Shown one piece after another: positions 51,971-63,005 of a stretch of DNA of 64,000 nt. The position numbers and the translations under genes are program-made. Numbering within the stretch: position 1 is the first letter of the stretch; each line of letters starts with the position of its first letter. The notes below the pieces were generated by a model that worked only from the letters and a program-made list of their open reading frames with translations, made no database searches and had not been told where the DNA came from. Source of the DNA: Trogon surrucura (Eukaryota; Chordata; Aves; Trogoniformes; Trogonidae); the NCBI GenBank assembly GCA_020746105.1, contig CM036617.1:175364412-175428411 (forward strand). Reading direction: 5' to 3'.

Positions 51971-52458
51971 GGGTAAAAGATGTAATGTAATTTGAGATTG
52001 TTTCCTCTTTTTTTCAAGGTAGGGAATTTAAACACTAAATACAAAGTGTTGGGGAAAAAAACCCATATGTTGGCAATTTAGTGGCTGTCATAAACACTTA
52101 TGTTTTTTACTCTCTTATCGGTCACGTTAGTTGTTGATCTGCTTAGCACAAGCATAATTTCTTTTTCCAGATATGTGTAAAACCAATAGAGGGCAGTTGT
52201 AAGCAATCCACTGGATTCCAAGTAAAGAGGTTAGAGCTGAGCAGATCTCTGTGGAGGTTTTTGTTGTTATTGTTTCCTCTGTGCCTGTATGACACATTAA
52301 ATGTCTGTTCAGACATCCTTTGGTCATGTGTCTCCCATCAGACCTATGTACCACTGGAAAAAATGAAGAAGCAATTTAATCTCTATGGAACTGGGCAAAT
52401 GTTTTTATTTCGTCAAATTAGCCAGAATGCATGATAACAAGTTTTATCCAGCTTTCTT

Positions 52459-52475
52459 TATATATATATATATAT
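52459..52475. repeat. Short (TA)n
   Basis: About eight TA units in front of the CR1 at 52544, separated by some 70 bases. Confidence 0.9.
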
Positions 52476-52721
52476 TCTATGTATGCAGGAGAACAGACAA
52501 AACCTGATCTGTCATGAAGTAATAGATATGATCTGAATGATCGAATAGTGAGGTGGGTTGTTAATGGTTGAAGGAAAGAAGTCAGAGAGTTGTGGTCAAT
52601 GGGGCAGAGTCTAGTTGGAGGCCTGTATCTAGTGGAGTCCCTGAGGGGTCAGTACTGGGGCCAGTGCTGTTCAATACATTCATCAGTGACCTGGATGAGG
52701 GAGTAGAGAGCACTACCAGCA

Positions 52722-52726
52722 AGTTT
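52722..52726. repeat. Possible short target duplication of the nested CR1 (left)
   Basis: agttt precedes the insert and recurs at 52895-52899. Part of the right copy (cagt) could be native CR1 sequence of the insert, so this may be microhomology rather than a duplication. Confidence 0.35.
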
Positions 52727-52896
52727 CACAGAATCACAGAACGTCAGGGGTTGGAAGGGACCTCAGAAGATCGTCTAGTCCAGCCACCCTGCCAGAGCAG
52801 GATCACCTACAGTAGATCACACACGAACGTGTCCAGGAGGGTTTTGAATGTCTCCAAAGAGGAGACTCCACAACCTCCCTGGAGAGCCTGTTCCAG
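52727..52896 (-). mobile_element. Nested CR1 3' end inside another CR1
   Basis: A 170-base minus-strand CR1 3' end. Tail cacagaatcacagaacgtca, then ggggttggaagggacctc, the CCACCCTGCCAGAGCAGGA UTR and the codons for the end of ORF2 (the DTFLC type), truncated at agcctgttccag. It lies exactly between the two halves of the host element's FADD codons, so it inserted after the host copy. Its 3' UTR resembles the 9671 copy. Confidence 0.93.
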
Positions 52897-53756
52897 TTTA
52901 CTGATGATACAAAACTAGGAGGAGTGGTTGACACACCAGAAGGCTGTGCTGCCATTCAGAGAGACCTGGACAGGCTGGAGGGCTGGGTGGGGAGAAATCT
53001 TACGAAATTCAACAAGTGTAGACTCTTGCACTTGGGAAAGAACAACCCCATGTGCCGGTATAGGTTGGGGACTGACGTGCTGGAGAGCAGTGCAGGGGAA
53101 AGGGACCTGGGGGTTCTGGTGGACAACAGGATGACCATGAGCCAGCAATGTGCCCTCACGACCAACAAGGCCAATGACATCCTGGGGTGTATTAGAAGGG
53201 GAGTAGCAAGTAGGTCAAGAGAGGTCCTCTTGCCCCCTCTACTCTGCCCTGGAGAAGCCACACCTGGAATATTGTGTCCAGTTCTGGGCCCCTCAGCTCA
53301 AGAGAGACAGAGAACTCCTTGAGAGAGTCCAGCGCAGAGCCACAAAGATGCTGAAGTGAATGGAACATCTCCCTTGTGAGGAAAGGCTGAAGGAGCTGGG
53401 TCTCTTTAGCTTGGAGAAGAGGAGGCTGATGGGTGACCTCATTCATGTTTATAAATATGTCAAGGGTGAGTGTCAGGAGGACGGTGCCAGGCTCTTTTCA
53501 GTGATGTCCAATGACAGAACAAGGGGCAATGGATACACGCTGGAACATAGGAGGTCCCATAAGAATATGAGAAAAAAACTTTTTCACAGTGAGAGTGACA
53601 GAGCACTGGTACAGGCTTCCCAGGGAGGTTGTGGATTCTCCTTCTCCGGAGACATTCAAAACCCACCTGGACATGTTCCTGTGTGACCTGCTCTGGCAGG
53701 CGGGTTGGACTAGATGATCTTTAGAGGTCCCTTCCAAAGCCTGTGATTCTGTGATA

Positions 53757-56700
53757 AAAACTTAATTCATTTAGGTGCTTGAACATGTCCAAAATGGCAG
53801 AAGAGAAGCAATCTGGACTGACACTTGGCATCATTTAACCACACTGTTTTTGATCTGTCACCAGCAGCCAGGTCAGCAGTTTAAAATGTTGTCACACTAC
53901 AGCCAGATACAGCTTTGAATGAGATACTTGGAGGGCTGGAGGCACCATAGCCAGCCCTGTGCAGCAGTACCAGCATTGTGCTGATAGCACTATCTCTCTT
54001 CTGGGCACTTAACTTAGCATTTCAGCTTGACACCTCTTTGTGCTGTGTGCACATGCAGTGTTCTGGGACTTGACTGGGCAACTTGCTTTCGGCTGCATGG
54101 GAACAAAAGAGCCTGGTCTCTCAGACTGTCTTTCCTCATAGCTGGAACACAGAGATTTTTGTCATTCTCCGTTTGGATTCTGTCTCCAGACAGAGTATTT
54201 TGAGCATACAAAATAAGATTAGGACCAGATCTGCTTTGATTTTTTTCTCTTCTCTTTAATCAAAAGGATTGGACTCTGACAGTGTTAAAGAAAAAATAAA
54301 CAACAAACAAAATACCAAAGCAATACATTCTTCTTTGTATAATCAAAAAAAGTTGTTGGTTTTTGAAAAGACTAGTGAAATGCTGACCATTAGTTGTCAC
54401 AAGTATTAGTTTCATTGTTAAGAGTTGTTTGATAGAAGTGATTTTATAATTCAGATGATGCTCAGAACCTGCACTATCTTTATGTAGACTAAGCAAAGAC
54501 AAGTAGTGATTATACTTAAAAGCTACAGTTAGCCAGTGAGGGAAAGGAAACAACATATGATGTTTCAATGATTTATCAGAATCCTTAAATATTTAATGCT
54601 TTTTGGCTACAGCAAACAATCAATACCTAATTGAAATCACTTTAGGCAATTTATTCCAGGCATCTGTACAGAACACAATCAACACTTTTTTTTTTATCAG
54701 AATTGGCTTGAAACAATCTTACAAATAGAAAACTTGGTTTTTATTGGATAAAGTGTTCACCAAAATCCTTTTTCATCTGCTTCTTGCTGTGGCTGGAAAA
54801 TTTATTGTGTCTGTAGAAAGCATGGGGAGAACCACAACCTCTACCTTATGCTTGAACTGTTAATAGTCACACTTACACACTGTATTTGGTTGCTCATAAA
54901 GGTCTCTCTAAATCTCCGTGAGTATTTTGTAGCATATGTTAGAAGTGGTGCCTTTGTCTAGAGCTAAAAATTGAAAGTTAGAGCCATAAACAAAAATAAG
55001 AGCCAACAATACCATCATCATTCTTAAGATATTGTAAGGAAACCAGGGTCCTGGTTTTAACATGCAGCTCATGTAGAAAGATACCAACAACATCTGCCTC
55101 ATCATCTTTCCCAATAACTTACTGAATTTCAATCAGATTAGAAAACCTAGTACAGTGGTCAATACTATCATTTTTCTTACAGTCAGTCACAATTTCTGTT
55201 TTTCAAATGTTTTACCTTGTAACAGCGAGGGAGAATTTATAGAACACTGAAACATTCACATCCTATTGAAACATTTTCGCTTCTGATAAATTGCGAAATG
55301 ACCATTTATTTGTGGTAAAACACCTTAACATTTTGACTGCTTACGCAAATAATAAAAGTGAGTTTGAAATATGTGTTACCTGTATCATACACACGTTACT
55401 GATTAAGACAGGATCAATATTTTTTCCCTTCCTGTTCTGACTGCTGGTGGAAAAGGTTAACTGACCATTATCCAAAAGCTTAGCCATCGTTTTTTTGTTC
55501 GACGGCACGCTGTGTGTTCTTTTCTTGGCATGGGATTTGATGCATCTCCAGCATGGGTCTTATATCCATTCTGTACCCAAAACCTTGAATCAGTGCTTTC
55601 AGTGACTATTCAGTAGCCAGCAGACAGCTCTTGTAATATGGCTCTGCAGTTGCTAGAACTTTTTCTTCTTCCTTACTTTGTGTAGGGAAAGAATTTAGTC
55701 AACGTCTAAACGGCTCTCAACAATACAAATAGTAATTTGATCCAGTTGAGTGCTTCTGCCTTCATTGTAATGAAATGCTTCAAAATACGAAACAGAGATC
55801 TCTGTGATGAGCTTTGTTTAGAAGCTGACATTCTGCCAACATACTGAAGATCGAAACCTACTTTATGAAAATAATTGATCTTGAAAGAGGTCAAACTGCT
55901 TATTACATTTTGGTATTAGGCTGATTTAGTTTGTTAATGCATTTGTACAGCTTAAACAAATGTTTCAAATAAGCAGTTTTGATTCATAGATGGACGTTTT
56001 AATGGAGTTTCCCCAACAGGAGTTGCATGGTACAAATTCTTTCATTTACTCTCTTAGCTTAAATACCACACAGCACTGTTTTCTCTGCTGGTTACAGGGT
56101 ATCATATGCATTTTTTATAATAATGTAATTTAGAATCATGGGCTTTTTATGCTGACTTTTTGTAACTGAATCTCAAAGCTTCCCATCTGAATGTGATTGA
56201 ATCTATTCAAGCAGATCTTCAAGGGTTCTGTGCATTTATTCTGAATGCTACCACCTGTTAAACAGGTCCCCAACAGTGACCTGTAGGGGATACTAATAGC
56301 TCACCACACAAACCAGGACAGAGATGGCACACCTGTTAACACACTGCTATGGTCAAACCACAGGCAGGAAAGAAAATATTTAATGATGTATTTCATGTTG
56401 ATGTTTAACAGGAGAGTCAAAAATGGTTTCTCTGTTGGAGAAGGAAAACTAACAGCCAAACTGGTTGGTTCAGCTGTATAAACCTGCACAAGTTTCAACA
56501 TCTGACCTGTTACACGACTCTTGAATAGGTTTCAGTGATGGCCATTGTGCTTGTGGGGAGTGTCTCTGTTCTGTAATCGCAGGGTGACGTGGCAGAGCAC
56601 ATCACGGACATTTGGTAATGTACAACAAGCATTAATATTTTCGGTTTTAACACATTTCTTAAACAATATGATCTGTATGAAATTCACATACAAGCACAAA

Positions 56701-59610
56701 AAAATATCTATTTAATCCATTAACTCCCCATGACAAATGGCTTAATATAGATGAAGTAGTCATTGGAATCTTTCCTGCAGCCACAAGAAGCTGCTAGCTT
56801 ATCAACTGGAAACAAAGAAGCGTCATAAAACATTTCTCAATGAAGCCAAGGAGAATGATTTGATACCTAAACCCTCCAGTAATTGAAAACGTATAACCTA
56901 TACACTTCTGAATTATAGCTGTGACTAATCTCTTGTGAAATAAGTTTTTTCCTCCCAAGTACTTGCTATATTGTAGCAAAGGTGCTGTGAGTTATCAGAA
57001 TGCTCTAAGATATAGCTATCATTCAGGGTAAGAAAAGTTAGTTCCCTGGATGCCAGATCCCCCTGCTCCCACCAGCAAATTGGAAGCAGACATAAACCTT
57101 TCATTTTCTGATATTTCTTGATTTCACATTGTCACTGTAATTATAATTCTATCCTTCAGGTGATTACATTCATGAACGCAATAATATGAAAGGCTACTAG
57201 CACAGTTATGAACAATTTGTCATCAAGAATTTCCTAATTTACATGAGATGGGGAACATGGTAATTCAGGTAGAATATTTAAACTTGAGTTTAGGTAATAT
57301 GGTTAGATGTGATGAGTCATTAGCAGGAGAAAATTACCCTGAAACCTGCCCTTGGAGCTGTATGGGACAAGTGAGTGGTCTGACCATGGGCCTACCCAGA
57401 TCACAGGAGATATTGTCACAGCTGACAGGATCTGGCAGATGTGAAAGCTGAACTTCTGAAGACTCAGTGTGGTAGTATCCAGACAAAAAGCTTCTCAGAG
57501 TTTTCCCAACGTCTTAGTATAAGAACTAGGATGTCAGTCTCCTAAAACATAAGTTTTAACCATTGCTTTTTATCACACACTACTTTTTATGAAGCATACT
57601 CTATGTAGAACGATTTTAGGAACATGGAACAGGAGAGGTTACCTTGGATCAGACTTTTCTGTCCTTGCTGCGACAGACAACAAACATTTGTTTATACTTC
57701 CTTCGTAGCATAAAACTCTATCTCAGATCATGCATCTCTGTTACGAGTCTTTCAAGACAGTTTCACTACTTCTCTCTCTCAGTAGGACAGCACTCTAATT
57801 TCGAGCACAATTTCCAGTGTTATATACTACTGTGAAACAACGCCTTACAATTTTATACCAAATGTTGTTATTGATTAAGGATAGTTTTAAAACAGTTGAA
57901 AAAGTATACAACATGTTACGTCATTGTGTGCAACAGGATTCTTTCAGTGTTTTTTATTAACACATCAGAATCAGGAGAGATACAGCGTGGGAATTTCTGC
58001 TTTCAAATTCTTTCTGAATTCTTTTTTACAAAGACATATGGCAGACACATTTTTAAAACTCTAAAGCTCAAATATCAAAAGACATACAAATATTAACATA
58101 ATTAACAGATTTGTTAAAGATTTGCTTATGTTTGGCTTAAGTAATTTTTGTTGCGATGTATTCAGCTCGGGATTTTATTATGTTTCACACTGAGTTTTCA
58201 TCTTGCAAATACAATTTTGTTCACTAATTTGAAAACAATGATTTAATTTTGTTGAAAAAAATAGATTCTTAAGTATATTTCATTTATTAATATAATAATC
58301 TTTTAAACAAAGAAGTGAGACTATATTGGATTCTGCCTCAAGGGTTTCCTGAAATAACCTGTGAAAATGACTGGAAATGGAACAAATTTCATTACAAGAT
58401 TTTTAACGCAACCCAAGAGAGTAGCACTTGTGAAGAAGAAATGGAGCAAAACCTCCAAAAGGCAGTAAAATTTTGGGAGGAAACACTATAATGATTTTTT
58501 TTTCTCCCCAGAATCTACTGTCTAGACATCAGTCAGTTTCCTCGAGGCAAATACTGTAGGAAGGAGGAGATTTCTACATTTGAAATTTTGCAACCAGTTA
58601 AAAATCAGGAAATTTGAAAAAAATTCTTTGCAAGTGACAGTTACTAAAGTTGTGTGAGTTCTTGAAGGAAGAGAAATCAGGGCATGGACAGAAGCTGGTT
58701 TTTTCAACATACATTCTGTTTTATATATTTTCTGTTTCCTGGTGCCTGTGTTCTTGAGTGAATAAATCCCATTCTTACTAAATCCTTTTTGACAGTGATG
58801 CTGAGATAACTGTAATTTTACTGGTGTTGACAAAATGGAGGAGTATTTGTTCCACAATCTTTTGTTTCTCATTCAGTTATTCAAGTTGCATTCTGCAACA
58901 ACTAAAAAAAAAAAATTGTACAACTCAGACACCTATTCCTCACTACGTTTTGAACAGTGTTTTCCCCTTCATGACTCTTTATCCCCACACTCAGAATTCC
59001 AGATACTCTTGCCCAGGAGTTTATGGAAAGAATACCGATAACTTCTGGAGAATGTTAATTTCGTGTCCATTCTCCAGTTGAGGTTTCCCAATGCCTAAAG
59101 AATGTGATGGACTGAACTTTACTAATGACCCCCTAAATCACTCATCATTAAAGTCAAAGTAAGTGTTTAAAAAGCAAACCTAATTTTGTCACTAAATACA
59201 ATGAAACAGCTGTTGTATTTGAGAGATAGTATAGGAAAATTGTCACCACATGCTCACATATCCAGTAATGTGTAACTTGGCTTTACATTTTTCCTGTGCT
59301 CTCTTCAGTTTAGAGGACTGTCAAATTAAACTAACTCTCAGGATGTTTCACATACCCCCACAGGCGATGGAATATATTCTTCTGACAGCCCCTATCCTTA
59401 GACATTTTTTTTTTTTCTATGAAATGGGTGTAGATTTGGGACATATATCTTCCTTCCAGAACTGAATTGCTGAGAATAAATTCACCCCTGCGTCTTCAGA
59501 TACCTTTTTCCTTGCTCCTTCCCTCCGTTACTAAATTCAGTAACATTTTGATTTGTGTCCTAAGCACTGAATACTCTATGTGTGGGGGTACAGACCCACA
59601 AATGTTAGCT
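53757..59610. other. AT-rich non-coding interval
   Basis: No gene or repeat recognised over 5.8 kb. Frames such as the 116-codon minus frame at 58522-58872 and the 102-codon minus frame at 54260-54568 are lysine-, phenylalanine- and leucine-rich and match nothing I know. Confidence 0.55.
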
Positions 59611-59652
59611 GATCACAGAATCACACAGAATTACACAGAATCACACAGAATC
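59611..59652 (-). repeat. Orphan CR1-like tail repeat
   Basis: Four tandem copies of a 10-base unit close to tcacacagaa (two variants carry single changes). The reverse complement, TTCTGTGTGA, is a lengthened form of the CR1 tail unit ATTCTGTG. The following bases, ggtgacttttgaagacctct, are only weakly like a CR1 3' UTR, so the body is either nearly gone or too diverged to see. Confidence 0.6.
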
Positions 59653-60519
59653 AAGTAATGGTGACTTTTGAAGACCTCTCTTAGCTGGATGGGTTTTATG
59701 AAAGCCTAATAGTTATGTAAACAAATTTATTTACCTACTGCATTTTTTTTCTCATGTTCTTATTTGTATGATCATTTCTTTTTCAGCACTGTAGACTTAG
59801 AATATCAGGATAGATCAATAAAGCTATCTTTAGTACAGATATTTGATTCTTAGTTTTGATAATCTTAAAGGCACATTATATAAATGAGTTATTGAACTAT
59901 CAAGTAGAGATAAAAGACAAGCGAGTCTTTGTACTTCTACAATGTGATTATAGAGGTTCATGTGAAATTCTTGTTAACAGCTCTGCACCTTCATTAACAA
60001 ATGTCAAAGTAATTTTGTCCACTTGTTGTTACATGCTTTCAAAGGCATCTACTAGTTCCGTGTTTCTCCAGGGGATGAGCAGTCAAACAGAATGTTTTTG
60101 GAAATTTTGTCTATGAAGTTTGCAAGAAACCCTGCACATTTTGATTTGAGGGATGAGTTATCTTGTTTACAAGAATAACTTGCTGTTCTTCTGGAGGTTT
60201 TGTTTTACACAACATTTCTCTGAAGAGGATTCTTCAGCTCCCAGGCTATAAATATTAAGTTCGAACTGGAATCTGGACTTAATATTGATGTTGTGAGGGA
60301 GGAGGTACTGGAAGTATTAGGAACTTTAAGTTTTACCTGTCCGTATTATCACATCAGAAAAGCTGCGAATGACAGAAATGGAGTTTAAGGATAGTTTCGG
60401 CAAGTAATACTCATTTAGAGAGCTTGATTTTCAGTTTCTGATCTTTTTAGCTGTTTTATCTGTATATAATTTCAATGTAAGTTACTGGTTTAAAATTGCG
60501 TTCTTTTAAAGGTTCTATT
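59653..60519. other. AT-rich non-coding interval
   Basis: No feature recognised. It ends where the GC-richer repeat cluster begins. Confidence 0.55.
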
Positions 60520-60857
60520 AGAGTTTATGTGGGACATCAGAGTTTATACGGGACAGGGAGGAGGTGTTACAGATGCTGGAACAGAGATTCCCCTGCAGTC
60601 TCTGGTGATGACCGTGGTGACATGGGCTGTACCCCTGCAGCCTACGCAGTTCTACGTAGGGGCAGATATCCACTTGCAGCCTGAGGAGGACCCCATGATG
60701 TGACAGGTGGATATGTCCTGGAGGAAGATGCACCCTGTGAAGAGTCCATGATGGGACAGACTCCTGGCAGGAGCTGTGGACCCTTGTGGGGAGGACCCCC
60801 TGCAGGAGCAGGTTTTCTGGTAGGACTTGTGACCCTTTTTGGAAATCATGCTGAAGC

Positions 60858-60990
60858 AGTCTGTTCCTGAAGAACTGCACCCCATGAAAAGGGCTCATGT
60901 TGGAGCAGTCCCTAAAGAACTACAGTACATGGGTAATACATTGGAGAAGTTACTGAAGGACTGTGCCCTGCAGGACGGAACCCGTGATAG
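60858..60990. repeat. Degenerate tandem units inside the LTR-like repeat
   Basis: Three imperfect units of about 42-48 bases begin at roughly 60858, 60906 and 60948. Each has the pattern gcagt...ctgaagaactgc...catg...ttgga. Weaker copies extend to the left (gaccccatgatgtgac, gagtccatgatggga). Confidence 0.65.
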
Positions 60991-61194
60991 GGGAAGAATG
61001 TGAGGAGGAAAGAGCAGCAGAGATGAAGCATTAGGAACTGACTACATACTTCATTCACCATCCTCCTGTACTCCTCTGGGAGAGGAGATAGAAGAATCAG
61101 AAGTGAAGTTGAGCCTGAGAAGTGAGGAAAGGAAAGTGGTGGGTTTAGATTTGTTCTTCTTTCCCATTATACTACTATGTTACAATTACCTGGC

Positions 61195-61200
61195 AATAAA
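61195..61200 (+). promoter_or_regulatory. Candidate polyadenylation signal
   Basis: aataaa within the LTR-like repeat, about 160 bases before its right end, where a polyadenylation signal would lie if the repeat is a plus-strand LTR. Confidence 0.35.
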
Positions 61201-61359
61201 TTAAATTAACCTTCCCCAAGTCAAGTCTGTTTTGCCTGTGACATGATCTCCCTATCCTTAACTCAACTCATGTATTTTCTCCTCATGTCCTGTTGAAGAG
61301 GGAGAAGCATAAAGGGGCTTAGTGGGTACCTGGCAGCCAGTCAAGTTCAACCTACCACA

Positions 61360-61837
61360 ACTTCTCATCTTTGTCCTACAAGCACTTGTCAAAAGTCACT
61401 TACTGGAATCTACCGCTTTGATTTTAGACAAATTAATGTGGAACAAAATCTAGTGCCCTCTATCTGTTAGGATAGTTAAAAAAGAATAAAAGCAAACTTT
61501 AACAGAATTGTCCCTCATACCAACACCAATGAGAATGACTTAGACCCTCTCTGTAATGTAGTTTTCTACTTTGCTTTTTCTCTTTTCTCTCAACCTCTAC
61601 ATTAGCAGAGATCAGAACAAATCATCACAAAAAAAGCGTTTCCTGCTTCTCTGAGGCTTCCATTGCTGACCTCTTGTATGCTGTGGTTGACTTACATCCC
61701 CACTAAATACCATTACGTAGCATTGCAAAAAGAAAACACATAGCCAAAATATCATTCTCTATATGTAACCTGGATGATAAAGACAATGAAATAATTATCA
61801 CGGTTTTTCAAGTTAGCAGCATGTTTTTTGCAGACGG
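61360..61837. other. Spacer between two LTR-type repeats
   Basis: About 480 bases without a recognised gene or repeat. A minus frame of 115 codons overlaps its right part and the next LTR and looks accidental. Confidence 0.5.
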
Positions 61838-62081
61838 TGTCTGCTACTGGCAGTGATAACACCTGATGGTTACAGTTACTGCCTGGGACTAGAATGCAGA
61901 AAGGCTCTTGCTTATACTTACTCCTACAGTGACCAAGGCCACTGCTGGCTCCTGTGTGCCACACTGGCGGTGCCGGGTAGTAAGAGGGGGGCACAAGGAA
62001 GTAAAAGGTTGCACCTCCGGGGGGTAATAGACAGGACAGGTGACCAACAAGAGTATTCCATTCCATATACGTCATATTCAG

Positions 62082-62087
62082 TATAAA
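62082..62087 (+). promoter_or_regulatory. Candidate LTR TATA box
   Basis: tataaa in the context gtataaattg, about 280 bases before the attaaa signal, with the spacing expected inside a retroviral LTR. Confidence 0.5.
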
Positions 62088-62364
62088 TTGAGTGATCACG
62101 GAAGTTTCGGTCCTTTCTTCTGCAATGACCGGTGTCCAGAGAGGACTCCATCTAACCTCCTGTTTTTGATCTGGATTCTGAGTTCCCGAATCCAGCTCCC
62201 TGTATCCAGCTCCCGCCGCCGCTGAGCCTGAGGCTTCCCCAGTGCCGCCTGCTCTGCAGCATCAGTGGGGATTGATATCAGGGGAGGGAGTCGGGTTTGA
62301 TATCGGGCTATTATCTACAGTTGTATATAGTTCTTTGTCATTTCCCTATTATTTCCACTATTTC

Positions 62365-62370
62365 ATTAAA
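62365..62370 (+). promoter_or_regulatory. Candidate LTR polyadenylation signal
   Basis: attaaa, a common variant of aataaa, followed by a T- and C-rich segment (ccgttccagttcttcttct) in the expected R/U5 position. Confidence 0.45.
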
Positions 62371-62500
62371 GCCGTTCCAGTTCTTCTTCTCTAACCTGTA
62401 AGTCTCTCTGCCTCATTCTCTTTTCCTTCCCATTTGGGGAGGAGGAAGATAGGGTTAGAGAGTGTCTGTCCATGTTAGTAGCCGGCCTAGCCCTAACCCA

Positions 62501-63005
62501 CGATATTTACATTACGGGAAAATCCCGGGGATGCCCAAGGAGTCCTCTTTCCCAGTGGATCCTACAGCTGAGTAGAGGGGGTCCCACCTGGGTTGTCAAA
62601 GTGACACAAAGAAACTCAATAACCCAAGTTACTAAGGAGGTATTCTTTGTTACAGTGTCGGGCATGTGCAGGCTTTCTCCTTTAAATGTACGGCACCAAT
62701 AATGGGGAAACTTTGACATATTGGGTTGCCCTCTGGTGGTCTGCCTGAGGAAGGCTCCAAGTCTTCCTCGGCCACAAACTTTTGACCTCTTCTTCTGCCT
62801 GGTACCTTGGATCCTGCACCAGCCAATCCCCATGCAGCTCTGCAACCAGAGCTCCTGGACTCCCCTGAGATCTCCTGCAGCTTGCACATCCTCCCTTCCA
62901 GACAAACAGAACAATTCACACCTCAAGCTGCAGAACACAAACAGCTATCCCAAACTACCAGACACAAACAATTCTCAATTTTCCTACGTTATGTTACGTC
63001 ACGTC
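62501..63005. other. Unclassified GC-richer block between LTR and 18S fragment
   Basis: About 500 bases with no certain identity. Overlapping frames run on both strands (143 codons minus at 62507-62938, 118 plus at 62721-63077) without similarity to known proteins. The minus strand reads somewhat like LTR material (attattggtgccgtac, then tttaaagg), but no proper ends are seen. The right edge holds two overlapping CRE-like half sites (ttacgtcacgtcacc, 62994-63008). Confidence 0.4.

Larger units (their letters stand above)
44111..52458. other. AT-rich non-coding interval
   Basis: About 8.3 kb without a recognised gene. It contains the simple repeats at 50252-50356, 50695-50722 and 51896-51970. 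Frames at 49620-49802 (minus, starting MAEEEAGDLESEGG) and 49968-50249 (plus) were inspected and match no family I know. Confidence 0.55.
52568..53690 (+). pseudogene. CR1 ORF2 C-terminal remnant split by insertion
   Basis: From 52568 the frame reads [14 protein letters not shown], block B, then [12 protein letters not shown] and STTSKF. At that Phe of the catalytic FADD box the nested element begins. Coding resumes after 52897 with the second half of the box (DDTKLGG equivalent, read from tgatgatacaaaactagg) and [13 protein letters not shown]. It continues to [14 protein letters not shown], where one base change of frame occurs (about 53238). A third piece from 53360 has [17 protein letters not shown] and ends in decayed C-terminal codons. 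It is inactive. Confidence 0.9.
52544..53756 (+). mobile_element. CR1 LINE, 5'-truncated, interrupted by a nested CR1
   Basis: A plus-strand CR1 that starts around 52540-52550 in the codons for VRWV before RT block B ([15 protein letters not shown]). It continues through the C-terminal region and ends with a 3' UTR (GACCTGCTCTGGCAGGCGGG) and the tail gtgattctgtgat at 53756. Its RT coding DNA is split at 52726/52897 by a minus-strand CR1 piece. Without that piece the host element would be about 1.04 kb. It belongs to the same 3' end group as the 9671 copy. Confidence 0.93.
60520..61359. mobile_element. LTR-like avian interspersed repeat
   Basis: About 840 bases resembling an abundant avian LTR-type repeat that I recall from bird genomic DNA; this is memory of a family, not a search result. 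Visible signs are the TG/CA type end CCTACCACA at 61359 (TGTGGTAGG on the other strand), an aataaa signal at 61195 followed by attaaattaaccttcccc, and a central block of degenerate tandem units (60850-60990). The strand is left open: aataaa favours plus, while my memory of the family favours minus. The left edge is uncertain, and no retroviral gene is attached. Confidence 0.5.
61838..62500 (+). mobile_element. Probable endogenous retrovirus LTR (ERVK-like), apparently solo
   Basis: About 660 bases, possibly TGT at 61838 to CCCA at 62500, that resemble a bird retroviral LTR I recall. In order it has a U3 with tactgcctgggactagaatg, a TATA box (tataaa, 62082-62087) just after ccatatacgtcat, a GC-rich R part (agctcccgccgccgctgagc), attaaa (62365-62370) and a U5-like end with ggaggaggaagatagggtta and ccggcctagccctaaccca. 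No primer-binding site follows and no gag, pol or env frame is visible, so it is probably a solo LTR. No matching 6-base target duplication is seen, so the edges are approximate. Confidence 0.65.

Noticed and set aside
60518-60898. 126-codon minus frame
   Set aside because: It lies inside the LTR-like repeat, is rich in His, Leu and Ser from the repeated units, and matches no retroviral protein.
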